From positions 1-64,000 of the forward strand of contig JAGQDJ010000111.1 of the NCBI GenBank assembly GCA_022885665.1: a stretch of DNA of 64,000 nt, in the 5' to 3' direction. The position numbers and the translations under genes were made by a program. Below, piece after piece: positions 10,801 through 23,363 of the stretch. The stretch's first letter is position 1. The number at the start of each line of letters is the position of its first letter. The notes beneath the pieces are model-generated. The model searched no databases and was not told the origin of the DNA. It worked only from the letters and a program-made list of their open reading frames with translations. Source of the DNA: Triops longicaudatus (Eukaryota > Arthropoda > Branchiopoda > Notostraca > Triopsidae).

Positions 10801-13314
10801 ATGCGAACCCCTTCTTATCAAGAATTGTCGGCAACTGTGAACTGATTTTAAGCTCCTTCAGTTACGCAGCTTAACAGTAAAGCGCCTGACAGAGCGAACT
10901 TCGGACATTCCGAACAGCTCTTTCTGATCACGGCAGATTCGTTATAACGAGTTTCTACTGTACTGTACAAGAATTTCTAAATAAATAAAGAACTTTTCTA
11001 TCAACAAAGAGAAATATAGAAATCAAAATTAATTTACCATTTAAAAATTTGGTTAGAATTTCAGAAATTGTACTGCAACAAAGTTAAATAGTTATCGTTA
11101 ATAAGTTAAATAGTTATATAGTAATATGTTATATAGTTATATAGTAACAAGTTAAATAGTAATAAATTAAATAGTTAAAAAGTTAAATGGTTATCGAGTC
11201 ACATAAGCTCAAATTTTTAAATAACGGTTACGGCTGTGAGCTTTGTCATAAAATTCTTCATAGCAACGAAGCGACGAAGCTTTAACAATTAGTTATTGTA
11301 GAAAATAGAATGATGGTAAATTACAGTTTTACTGGAAAATAATTCTCTGTATTTTCATTTAAGAAAGTGTTAAATAATTGAAGTATACAAAAAGCCAAGT
11401 ACTTACCAAGTTACTTGCTCATTCGCGATTGTAAAAAGCAATGCAAGAATAGACACTAAATATGCTGCACAGTCACGGACTAGTGGCCACCAGCTCAGAT
11501 AAATCACAGATCCAGCAAAAAGGGCGCACATGCTGATGACGAACATGATGTTAAAAACTGCCGACCCAATCACTCCGCTTACACCGATATCGTCCTACGT
11601 AAAACCAAAATCGATTTTAGCCTTTTCCCTTTCTTCTATGCAACATCTGTGTTTCTACACAACATCTCCTTTTTCTTTGATGTTTCATATCAGGCAATTC
11701 CCTCCCACAAAAAGCATTAAGCTCTCAAGTTTCATGATACCGAACAGTTCTAGAAGTACTTGTATTTGTTCGATTTGTAATGCAAAGTGTTGTCACGGCA
11801 ACGATTTTGTTTAATTATATGCCAAAAAATACTTCTAATGCCCACTTGCAGTGCCATGTGGGTACTCGTGAATATGTTACACAATATGTGTGGTTTTAGG
11901 AAATGTTTTCAACATACCTTTGCGACAAAAACACCAATGATGGCGGTGGCGAGTTCGGGCGCTGAAGAACCGGCCGCCATAAAAGTAGCTCCAGCGACAT
12001 CTTGTGACATATTCAAGGCTAACAAAGAAACACGATGCAACAATTTATTTAAGCCATTTTTCACTTGGACATATTCATGTCTTTTTCTCACTTTCACACA
12101 TCCTTTCCAATGCTGGGACGAAGTACTCATCGCAGATTATTGACAAGGCTAAAAACATGTAGGCGGCCACCAAAAAATGAACTATTAAAGCGCCTCGGGC
12201 TCTGGCAGACTGGGAAATTAACGGTCGAGGGAACTCTTCTATAGCTGGGGGCGTACAATTGTCAGTAACGGCTAGCAAATGTCGGCTGCGATCTGGATGA
12301 CGATGACAACAACAAGCCCGAGGGAGCGTTTCGGTAGAATTAGCAACAAACACACATCCCTCATTATAATCTTACGCGATCGCTCGACGAGATCGTCCTG
12401 GTCCACAAAACCAAAGAGCAGAGCTGCCACAGTGAGACCCAGCAGACAGACCACTGTCCATTTTCGCCGGTTCTTCAATTTCCGGCGGGCGAATGCCCAA
12501 CTCTGTCAACAGGAACCATAATATTTTTTCACTGAAAAACATTGAAAACTTGGGGAGCAACAGTCTGGAATGCTTAAAGATGCTTGTAATCTCAAAATAA
12601 ATATTTACAAAAAATAGAAAAAATCCTGATTAGCTTCACGCATGATAGGCATCTGTGTTAAAATGTTACCAGTTCCTGTCTACATGCTACAAGTTCAGAT
12701 TCAACTAGATGTGTTTCAGAGCGAAACATTGCGAGTGGTTTCTGCTAATTAACCAATAAGTTTTTGGCAGGCATTTAGCCACTTTTTACAACGGAAGAAA
12801 CGGTTACCACTTCCGTTGACAACAGCGGTTAATACTCGGTTTTAAACTGCAAAATATTGAAAATTTGTCTTCGATTTTTATGCAGCTAATTAACATTTCT
12901 AACCACTTTTCCAGTTTCCAGAATTTCTATTCCGAAAAGTATGTTCTGTCCTAAATGCTCTGTGTACATAAGCTTGCATTCAAAAAGTTTACTAGAAAGC
13001 AAATTCAAGCAAAGCGGAGAGAAACAAAGTTTACGTAAACCAGTCTTTGTGATTCTTTTTTTTTTCATCAATGCACTCAGTATGACAATGTTATTATATC
13101 TAGCAGGTTAATTTACGGTCGAAAGCTTCATAGGACGAAGAAAGTGTTGATGATGTGCACTTCTAGAAAGCTTTCTGTCGTCTCTTTTAGCAGTCCTATC
13201 AGATCGCGGCGTCTCTTCTGTTAGAACATCCTCGCACAGGGGAGTAAAGGGCGGAAGTTGTGGGGAGGCGTTTTTGAGACAAGATCGATAGCGATGCTTT
13301 GCACGTCTTTTCAT
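7814..13314 (-). CDS. SLC24A: K+-dependent Na+/Ca2+ exchanger, SLC24 (NCKX) family
   Basis: Ten exons give 568 aa: 13314-13117, 12502-12376, 12271-12092, 12018-11918, 11594-11407, 10639-10437, 10330-10055, 8380-8279, 8202-8071 and 8013-7814. The product exchanges Na+ for Ca2+ plus K+ across the plasma or an organelle membrane. After a hydrophobic leader segment near residue 80 comes the family's CTPPAIEEFP loop. The first alpha repeat reads DVAGATFMAAGSSAPEL (about 175-191) and the second GLTFVAAGVSIPDIL to NAIGSNVFDI (about 436-476). A variable Lys-rich cytoplasmic loop separates the two clusters of membrane helices. The C-terminus resembles SLC24A3/A4. In the second repeat, where family members I recall have AAGTS, this protein has AAGVS. 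Exon 1 is inferred from phase and total length; all other exons rest on family similarity. Confidence 0.93.
8381..10054 (-). other. Long NCKX intron with a pogo-like repeat
   Basis: The 1.7-kb intron between the seventh and eighth NCKX exons. It holds a pogo/Tigger-like fragment near 9750-9845. I see no supportable nested gene; the short open frames at 8833-9177 and 9519-9743 lack family character. Confidence 0.5.
9750..9845. mobile_element. Pogo/Tigger-like MITE fragment
   Basis: Contains ATATAACGAACTTCGACACT and GAACAG and ends near TTCTACAGTAA. Read on the minus strand it aligns with the copy at 10885-10975. The end resembles the CAGTxGAACCTCGTTATAACGAA termini of pogo/Tigger-type elements. 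It lies inside an NCKX intron. Confidence 0.45.
10885..10975. mobile_element. Pogo/Tigger-like MITE fragment
   Basis: On the minus strand it begins CAGTAGAAACTCGTTATAAC, continues CGAATCTGCCGTGATCAG, and has a terminal AAGTTCGCTCT part. It is clearly related to the copy at 9750-9845 and less closely to one at about 31105-31245. It lies in an NCKX intron. No transposase is present. Confidence 0.5.
11080..11205. repeat. Degenerate GTTAAATAGTTAT tandem repeat
   Basis: About ten imperfect copies of a 12-17 base unit built on AGTTAAATAGTTAT and AGTTATATAGTAAT. It is an AT-rich minisatellite inside an NCKX intron. Confidence 0.7.
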
Positions 13315-13379
13315 GGGATAAAGGAAAGAAAAGGGAAAATGAGATGGGGTTATATAAAATGTTGGACGTCATCTGGAAA

Positions 13380-13730
13380 CGTTTATATATTCAAAAGGTT
13401 CCTGATATTTCCCAGTCTCAAATATTGAGAAGTGAAGACTTGAACATGAAAATGTGAGACGCGCGTTCACGGTTTCTGAGAGCTTTACCAAGCTTGTGTA
13501 TACAGTTCCGAGGAAGAGATGGTCAGAATCCTCCACATAGCGCAGTTCTTGGAAAAACGCAATCCCAGCACTACAAGCGTGGATGTTCTGGGGTATTTTT
13601 TGAGCCAATCTCCACATATAGACTCGAAGGGCTCACTAGGTAAATCAACTACCTCGAACTCTGTCTTGAAGCTCAGATTCCCAATGAACCCATCCCGAAG
13701 ACGCCCAAAAAGAAACTAACCCTCTTACTA
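13380..13730 (-). pseudogene. Coding-like stretch split across two frames (possible decayed or unresolved exon)
   Basis: On the minus strand one frame reads through FGRLRDGFIGNLSFKTEF and GDWLKKYPRTSTLVVLGLRF. A second frame continues with ELRYVEDSDHLFLGTVYTSL and LHFSIFETGKYQEPFEYIN. The two overlap near 13560. This is what a frameshifted gene copy or an intron I failed to place would look like. I do not recognise the protein. It lies just upstream of the inferred first exon of the exchanger. Confidence 0.25.
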
Positions 13731-14208
13731 ACGATGGCTGGTTCTCTACTGGCAAAAGCACAAACTACAGTCGTAGTTAATCGTGCATACTTATGTTAAT
13801 CCTCGAATGACAATGCATATTTGTAGGCTTTTATTCGTTTGAATCGGAGATAAGTCGTATTGTAAATGTATCTATTACACTATTAGAAAACAAAACATTG
13901 GCTTAATCTAAAGCTTCTTACTAAGCTTCCTGTTTAATGTTCAAGACTACATGTACTCACGTAGCAGTTTAGAACTAGGAGGATTATTTATTCTCGACTT
14001 ACTTTCTTGGCTAACTAAAGACGAAATTATGAATGACAACATGTCAGAATAACAGTGAACATGGAGTTTAATGGCTTACAACTAGCTGCAGGATTTTGTA
14101 TGCGTTTGTGGGTTACTAGAACATAAAAATGAGAATTCCTATGAAAACATAGAAAGTTGGATATCTCTTCTTTTGGGTATCTTTCTTGAATGCATTTATC
14201 CTGAAGTT

Positions 14209-14294
14209 GAATGTTATATTCTTAAAACTAAATTACTTAGAATGTTATATTCTTGAAATTAGATTATTTAGAATGTTATATGCTTGAAACTGCT
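14209..14294. repeat. 31-base tandem repeat, about 2.7 copies
   Basis: Units begin GAATGTTATATTCTT and repeat at 14209, 14240 and 14271 with a few substitutions. The repeat is intergenic. Confidence 0.75.
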
Positions 14295-16744
14295 TATAGT
14301 GGAGGTAATCACTTTGTTAATAGTGGTACAAAAGCGAAGCCTAACTTGACGCCTGTGTTATTGCATCGGCTATGTCTGCAGTTATTTGCCTGTTATAACT
14401 TTGTGCTTAATTTTCTCGCTGTGAACACTTCTGCCTCGTTAATTAGTGGAGCTGAAAACACTTACCGTATATACTTAGTCGATTATTAGTGGGAAAAACA
14501 TTACGAGGCTGGTTGGACTTGGTTTACAACTGTGCTTTTGCTTTTTGGGAGATTTATTGGAGACTCGTTTGCATGCTACGTTCGATAATGCATATCCAAC
14601 ACACGTGTACAGACGTTTAACGAGCTTTCTCTCTTTGATCGCCATTAGTGAATGGCCTTGGCAACCTCACAAAAAGCGATTCCGTGCGCAAAAGCGAAAA
14701 CAGAACCGTCCGAAGATCAACACCGTGGAAATCGCTAATAGATTTTTTCCAGTGCTCCAGAATCTCGTTTATAGCGTACAATTCCTAGTGTGCCTTACCG
14801 CCGTCTTATCGCAACCTAGGCAAACATAATTTCCCCTTGATTGAATCTCCACTAGGTCTCCTAATGTAACAGCAGGGACCGAAACTCCAATAGCGGAGTC
14901 GTTTCGTTTTTTCTCCCCTTCGTCGCTTTGTGATCTTAAAACGCCATTTTGTTTTTCGCATAAGCTTGAAAAACATGCGGACTGATCTTTGACTTCTGTT
15001 TTGTTTGTGATTCTTCGACATTGAAAATTCTTTTCGAGTCCAAGTTCAATTTCAGAAGGAAACAACGGGCAAGTTTGCGTGTGCATTTTCTATAAACTCA
15101 CAATTATACGAATTTCGAGAAGGCCTGTAACAAAAGTTGAAGTTAATATACTATTATATTATTCTATCAAGTTAATATACTATAATATACTATGGTTCAA
15201 GTTAATAAAATGTAACATTGTGCAACACACAAGACAGACAATAAACCTCGGACAAGACGAATGCATAACATTCCGTAAAGCTCGAAACTAGGAAAATTAT
15301 GAACGAAAAAGAAAGCAGAGAAACACTGTTCACACGGTATTCTACATTTCTTGGACAAAGTATGAAGTTTTGGACTAACTTGACAAGTTTTGGCGCGTTC
15401 CATGGTTTCTCGGTTAGTCTATTTCCTTCCCTTGTTTTAGAAACTGTGGGCAATGGTCATGATGAGATAAAGATGTGAAAACTATCTCGACGGAAATTGA
15501 ACTATTCCTGCAGGAAGTTTTCAGTAATGTTTTATTGAAAAATTCACGTAAAGAAAACGGAAGCGGCACTGCAAAAAATTTGAAATAGCAATGAGTCCCT
15601 TCTTTCACAGTCCTTCTAAAGGTTCTAGAACAATGAGCTATTCACTCTTCTACACGAGTCACTGACAACTACGGGACACGAAAACACACCTGCTCAATCA
15701 AACTGATCCGATCTGAGCGTTAAAACGCGTAGCGTTGTTGGCCAACACACTGCTGCTGGCAAACTGAATCCTTTTCCTTCTCTAAAGCCGGGACAACTGG
15801 CAGAGATGGGCGTTGGTGATGGAGGAGGGGGGGGGGGAGCTTGGGGAAGAAAACTCGAGCAAACGCTATAGCCGTCATGCTGACCTCGCATGGAACCGAT
15901 GAACAGATCGATTGCTATACAGAGGCCATATATCCTAACTTTTGAACGTTGCATTATAGCTTGCCAAGAAGAACGACAATGGGTGAAAGTCACAATGAAA
16001 ATGTCGTATATGATGGTTTCTTGTTTACCACAAGAATTCTGGTTATGCAAGTTTGTACACCCCCGGAAGGTTTTCCATGCGTTCGTTATGCAAAGGAATG
16101 CGCGATGATTCAAGCATATTGCCCGTAGTTATATGGAACCTGACCAACCGATACGTACCGACAATAACCGTATGCCAAGCACAGTCACTACTTGAGGAAG
16201 GAGAGAAAGGTCATTTAGTTGCATTACACCAGTTGCTGGCTTCGAAACCTCCGCATCCTTGCAGTTCCTGGAAGTCTGCGAAGCGTGAGAAGTTTGACAC
16301 ACAAGAAATCGTGTTGAGAACTCAGTTTCGTGAAGCAAGTTGTTAACGTGGGCATCATAAAGGCCTTTCAGTCACTTGTCAAGTGCGAACCCATTGGATC
16401 TTTGAAGTGACTTCCAATTTCGTGTATAGGAGCTGAAGTGTAGACTCTAAAAGTGCCCCAGTTTAACGACTGTCGTTCGAAATCTTGAGAGGAGAGTCAA
16501 CAATAGTCAGATGCCAAAAGCTTGGCCTAGAAGCCGTTCAATGCCGTTTCAGAGGTTCATTTGCATGTAGGGTAAATCCTAGAGCTTTTGCAGAACATAA
16601 ACCCAAAGCTGCGGGCTAAACCTCTTTTCGACGGAAGAAAAGAAAAAAATCATTTGGCTCTCCGCCTACGTAAATTACAGGCAGGTTAAAAGATTCTTTA
16701 GCTACTCAACGGAGTCCTTTTATAAGGATAAGGCAATAATCGTT

Positions 16745-18551
16745 TTCCTTGCTGTTACCTTATAGGGTATTAGGCAACGTAACGCTGTACATAGTTGAGA
16801 TGGTGATCGTATCCGTTGTACAGTCCACACGTCTCCAAAAGGTGTCTTACCGAGAAGAACATGAGCGATGGCACGAAGTCGTAAGCCAACATCGTTACTT
16901 TGCCAAAGGAAGGTTACTAGACACTTTAGAACGCGGTGGTGAGTTCCCTTTATTACAATCCAAAGCATCAAAGCTAAACTCGAACCTTGAAGTCACAGAA
17001 GGAATAATAGATGTGCTGTACAATCCTTAAACTTGTTATTGAAAAGTTAGACCGCAGGAGTTTTCGGTTGTTTTTTAATGTTTTTATATTTATTATTTAT
17101 AATTTAACTTTTTAATTTTTCTTCGTATTTTTCATTTATATATTATTTATATTTGTTATTTATATTATAGTTTAATAAGTGAAACCTCTTTATAGAGACA
17201 AGAGACGAAAAAATCTATGTGCTAGGGCCAAAGTTCTTAATAACCGACATTGGCCTGAACTGCAAGCGTCATCTAAGCCTGTGGAACTCGGTCACAACAG
17301 TCAATATTTCTTGGCGACTAGTGTTCGTCGTAACGATATTTTCTGTCCAATTGAATCACGTAATATACGATTTTCATTCCCAATCGCGTAATTCTTGCAA
17401 TAAAAAAAACGCAATTTCTGGGCCTTTTGTCCAAAACATACTTAATAACATGTAGGCGAAAACACTAAAGCAGCTTAAAAAAAAATCTAAAAAGAGGAAG
17501 CACAACTAAGTTGGCAGGTAAGCTTGCCCTATTTTAAAGTCCGTTCGGTTAAAAGATCTTCATAGAATCAATTTTGAGCTATTTGAGCCCTAAAATTTCC
17601 AGTGATGGTTTTCTTACCCAGATTCAAACAACTCTTACTCAATTTGAGGTAATTTTTATTGAAAAGTATTGGTTTAAAGAAGTACACAAATCAATCCCAC
17701 GAAATTCTCGCATAAGAGTGAAAGTCACAAAAATAATTGCTTTAGCTTCAACATGTTTACGTAAATTATGAGTTAAAAACACCTGAAGGTACGGCGCCTT
17801 TTCCCACCAAGCACGTTACAAAGCATGCCCTCTTGAGCTAATTGTGTAAAATCTCTACAATGTGCGATCATTAATATAACTAGTGAAAAATTTTGGGAAA
17901 AAGAAAGCTGAAAGTTTCGAAGAGGCAGTAGAAAGTATCATTTGTGAGAAGTACAGTCGTCTAATGGTTCTTGATAATGTGAATGGTTTTAGTGGCTTTT
18001 CCGGTGGTCCACCTGCACGACGAGGAGTCCAAGTTGCTTCCTTCCAACGCATTAGGTGATGACTTGGCGCTAATGCAAGGTATACAAATGACTTAAAAGG
18101 GTGTTATCATTCTCATTAACACGTCACAACTCTTTCTTGACTGGGCATCGGATGGCTCTTATTTTGGTGCGAGTTAGGCGTGTACGCTGTTATTGAGCAG
18201 GTTGCACCCAATGAGGCGGCTCTATCGCCGGCTTTATCGACGTCCCGTCCTTGTTCGTACATATTCATGGGGTTTACGCAAAGCGTCAATAGCAGTTTAC
18301 TTCCCGCCTGGAAAGAGTGGACCGGTGCTCGCTTCATTTACCTTAATTGGGACATTAGCAGCATGACGCTATACCAACTGGTCAACAAGCCAGATCCACA
18401 CCGACTTTTCGATTACATCCTCCTTGTTGCCTGTGACGCCATGTCTCTACAACCAGAACAGCCCCACAAACTACTCGACTTCGTCCATCGATTACGTGTT
18501 AAACATATGGGTGCCTATGTTGCCGCCTATGAATGCAGTGCACTAACCTAG
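16745..18551 (+). CDS. Candidate unrecognised plus-strand gene (fragments only)
   Basis: Three plus-strand open stretches look coding by composition but have no homology I can name. The first (about 16770-17030) follows a ccttatag acceptor and contains YREEHERWHEVVSQHRYFAKG, ending at TAA. The second (about 17880-18050) contains FEEAVESIICEKYSRLMVLD. The third (18175-18551) runs 120 codons to TAG and contains FDYILLVACDAMSLQPEQ. Stops separate them and I could not find splice sites joining all three in phase, so they may be separate exons, a decayed gene or chance. Boundaries are approximate. Confidence 0.2.
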
Positions 18552-20458
18552 CGGATGTTTTATATATTTTCAAATCCCATCGTTAAAAAAAAAAATTGTA
18601 ATCATCATTGTATACCGAACTCAAAAATTTTGTTACCTTGCTCAAGCGTATGATTACCAGAACTTAATAAAAAAATGTATATGCAGAACCTTTTCCACAG
18701 TTATTACGAGCTCCGATATCTTCAGAATGATTCAACCGAATTGCGAACTTCCAAATTTCTTCCGAACTGTCATCCGACATTGCCTAGCGTCAAGCGTAGC
18801 GCACAACTGTTTTCCAGAAAGTTGCACATTTTGCATGCATATCAGAAATTCCATACATTTAGTTACAGAGACAAGTTTTTCCCAAATATTTCACAGTTAA
18901 GACAGTTTCTTCAGTAAACTCTTCGTAAAGATTCGGCGTGCTGGAATTTCTACTGATCATTACAGTCAAATGTTCACCCGAATGCAAGATGCCTCTAAAA
19001 AGATGCGAAATTTAGAAGTCTCACAAACACTATGAAACTTCCAGACGTCAAATTTAATTATCTGGCTGCGTCACTGATGGATAATCTACTGTCAGAAAGC
19101 CCATTTGGTAATCTTTTTGTAGTATTATATACTTACTTTGCGTGATTTTCATATTTGTAAATTTCTACTTTTTTTTCTTGCCTGTCCCTACGTGTCAACA
19201 TATGGAGTACTCGGTGTGAAGAGTTATCTTTCAATTCATATATTTTTGCTCTCGCTAGGCAAGGGGGCGGGGCAAAATTTTCCAATACTCCCTACACCAA
19301 CTACCCTCCCTCTTTTTGTGTAAGTTTTCAACTCACATAGTTTTCGTTTTCACGATGAAGTTTTATAACGATGAAAACTATACATAACTACCGCAATTGG
19401 TATAATGCACAGCGCTTCACAATCTTTCATTGAAAGATGACTTCCCTTTTTTTAAATGAATCGGGCTCCTGTGCTGGCATAAAACATTCGTCGTTTTCTC
19501 ATATACTACATGTTACGCACATGAATGCTACTCTTACGGCATGCACCGAAAAAAGTGGAAGAAAGGGCGGGGGAATAACTCAGAAGTTGCTCATAAAAGA
19601 GAAGTGGGGCGCTTTGACAGGGAGGGAGTGTGGCCTGGCCATGAGAGAAACATAAAAATAAAATTTCCAAGTATCTAACATTCGCAAAAAAAGATACGTA
19701 AAGCGTTTGACTTGAGAGATTAAAAACAAGCCACCAAAAGTTTCCCCTCAAAAATAACGAAACCATTAAACAAATCTTTATTATCCCGGTAAAGCGCTTT
19801 TCAATCTCCCGAGTCTTGTTCGGGGAGACATATTTCTTGATTTCCTAACTTAATTCCCCGACTGATGAGAGAATTATTCTCTTTGAAATTACAGATTAAA
19901 AAATGAGCTAAAATATCGAGACATTCACAGCTAAAAATGGAACTTAAATTGTCTTTACTCATGGCTCTATCTTCTGCAAGAATTATTGGCTCTCCGTTTA
20001 TTATTTTTTAAGTTCTTTTAAGGTGGAGGAAAGGACCCTATTTACAACGACAATGATGTGGAGATTATTGCCCCTATTTTTCGCTTCGTTATTTTTTCGC
20101 CAACTGATTTTGTGCAACTTATTAAATGCAAATCCTCTGGGCCAAATACTTGGGCATTTTCGTAACAACGATGACACGATTGGGGGGGGGGGGGTTAAAG
20201 GGTTGGGGCTTGCAGAAGTAACGGAGACGTTCGTGTTAGATGGCCAGACTTTTTTTTAAAGGGAAAGGGGACGGGTGAAACAAAAATGGAAGAAAAACAC
20301 TCGACTATAAGAACTTATTACGTCGTTCACTAAACGTGAATTCTTTTCTAAAGACCCTCCCTTTCTCTCCATCTGAAAGTTCTTCGCTTTTATGTTAAAA
20401 AGAGACTGTACAACGAAAGGAAAAGTACTTTCTTGTCTTTGTCAAACCAATTCTAGTT

Positions 20459-23330
20459 TCACCGAGCTTCTTTCGCTGTCCTACAAGCTACAGCTGCCAC
20501 CAAGGCCGCACCACGCCCACTTCCATCTTCGGATAACATGAGATCCACCTGCAGAACACAAATTCCATAAGTACAATCAACCAACAAATCAATAATGTAC
20601 AATGCTTTGTTCTTGTAACCTTATTTTTTTTCTTTTATTTATAAAAAGCTAGTTTTCATGGTTGTACGTTAGCTTTAAACTTTTTGAAAACAAGTTGATT
20701 GGAAAAGAAACGAACAACGGCAAAAGGACTTTGACATTTGCGAGGCTCAAAGCAGAAAATGAGAAAAAGAAAATAATGGGAGCGTAAACTGTACCCGAAA
20801 TCCTGGTAGGATTAGTTTGTTGATAGTTTCTTCCATAAGATCATGGAAATGGGGATGGTAGCGGTAGACAGATCCGTCAACAGCCACGGTCACGTGGTCT
20901 TCACCCATTTTATTGACCAGAGTAGCGACTCCAGCCGCTGCAAGATGCGCGGCTCGCCGAGAGATTAACTCGCAGACATATCTAAAAATAACCGTCATAA
21001 GACCATTGTTACTTCCTCCAGCCAAGCTTTTAAGCCCTTTTTGGCACAAAGGAAATTCCAAAAATTCTTTTTTACCGGACGTTGGCGCAGTCTTCATCGG
21101 TGGCGTAATCTAATCCCAATTCTTCCAAGACTAACCGGCACGCCGTATATTCTCCTCTCTTGTCACTGATAAGGACCAACGATAAAATTTTAGTACACGT
21201 AAGAAGGATTAACTTTTAGACTCCGCTTTACCTCTCAATTTCAGACACGTATTTGGTGAAAAACTGGCCTGGCTCGAACAAGAGATCGGAACCTTGTCCA
21301 TCAAACAATAGTCGCTCTTTGGTAAGCTGAACCAACACGAGGCGGGTCAATTCGCCCATATACATCCCCGAGATCATTTTCTCGTACCTTTACGGAAAGA
21401 CATGGATTATAAATGGTATTATTAATGAGAATTATATGCACAAGTTGGCAAGAGGACGAGAAAGATGAAATGTCTCCTTACAATTGCTTGCCTGCGTTTA
21501 AGGAATGCGAGTCGATTTCGCGGTCGTACTCAGTCCGGATGAATTCGAGGACGCCGTTGTCACCAAACGCGCCCCACTCCGTGTTGATGATCACTTGTTT
21601 GGGATCGTCGTAGTCCCCGTCCCAGAGATCCACATTTTCAAGCTTCTCAACGTAGCACGCATTCGAGCCCGTGCCTGTAATCACAGGATATGAGGAGAAT
21701 CTTGTTTAAGTCTGAAAAACACGGACATTCAACAACATTTCCCAAGCAAAACGTTATTTATCTCCTAAATGTAGCAAACTGCTTGAAAAACATAACTACG
21801 ATAACATAACAAGTTTGTACATCATAATGCAGACGCTATAACACCGTATTATAATGCGTTATAGTTATATTTAACGAATTATTCAGTAATGTTTATTCCT
21901 ATTAACGAAGTTTCTTTCCGAAACTGTAAGAGTTGCATCTTACGTACGTTTTCAAGAAAAGAAAATTCGCAATCAGTGCAGCTAAGCCTGTCATTAGACG
22001 TGAAACTTCTGCGCGGCCATTAAAAAGAATGCATAAAAAATATATCTATCATAATCGAAACTTCTTACAAACAAATATAATTAAAGGTAAAAAATCACTA
22101 CTGTAAAAAAAGCACTATTTTTAACAGGATAGCTTCGATATTGACGGAATAATTAGATAAAATTTTAAAGAAAGGAAAACAATTTTCTCAAGTGAATTTA
22201 AGCCTAACGAGCAAAACTTTCAGCAAAATGTGCGGCTACACGCTAAAACTCAGTTATAGTGTAACCGTACTTGAGTTAGTTTTTTCTTTCGTAAAAAGCA
22301 CCATTAGAACCGTAAGGAAAGGTTTGCTATCAAAGTCACATTTGTGTCCGTAGCATATTTCAAAGTAATAACTATGTTCTTGTGATGAATACCTAAGTGA
22401 GCATATCATTTTGGCTTACCCACAATGAGTCCAACCCTACAATTATGGTTCTTCCATGCACACGCCATTAAAGTTCCAGTCGTATCGTTCAAAACTGCCA
22501 TGACGTCAATTTGCACGTCCTGCAAAGAATTCCGATATATACAACTTGCATATATGTTTTCGCAAATTTTATGTTAAAAATAAGCTTACCCCTCTTCTAG
22601 CAATTGCCTCCTTCAGCAATTCGACGACGTCATTGCCTTCGACGCCTGAACACTTGAAGCCTTTCGTCCACGTGGCCAAACGCGCTTTAGTTAAACCTTC
22701 TTGCGAGCAAGGGAACGAAAAGGTAAAACCCAAAGGAAGTTTTTCGGCCGACACATCTTGGTCTCGCATAAAAGTGGCCAAACATTCCGCAATGTGGTCA
22801 AATAGCTATTGATTCATGAATAAAAGCTTTGCCAATTGTACAGCGTTTTCCAATTCTTACCCCAGTTCCAGGGCCAAGCATAATACTCGTAGGGACAGCG
22901 AAAATACGTGATTCCATATGAAACTTGCCGGGTCCCAATTCGATTAGGAGAACACGGAAGTTGGTGCCACCCAAATCCAATGCCAAAAACTTGCCTTCCT
23001 CTATAAATCAAGAAACAAATCGCATTATTATACCCATACAAAACTGCTTTCAATCAATCAGGAGATCGGTTTCATTCTGGTGAACAAACAGAAATTGTCA
23101 AGTTCCATTATTCGAATTTTGGAGCATGAATAGTGAAACATTTCAGTATAAATTAGACAATTTAGACGTTTCATTAGCGAGTTCAATATAGTAAAGACCT
23201 TGGGAAATTGAATAACCAGTTTGAGATGCAAGAAAGGCCTTGGCGCAAGGCTAGATTGTACTATTCTAACCACGTGCTCCTTCTTTGTTGCTTGCTGTCG
23301 CCAATGTGAGTAATGGTTTAAAATCTCTTA

Positions 23331-23363
<33 letters not shown>

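Larger units (their letters stand above)
13315..20458. other. Seven-kilobase stretch with only coding-like fragments
   Basis: No complete gene could be assembled. Coding-like pieces are listed separately: a minus-strand stretch at about 13380-13730 and plus-strand stretches at 16745-17030, 17880-18050 and 18175-18551. It also holds a 31-base tandem repeat (14209-14294), an AT-only block near 17060-17175, an end resembling pogo termini at 17179 (AGTGAAACCTCTTTATAGAG), and G runs near 15830 and 20182. Confidence 0.45.
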
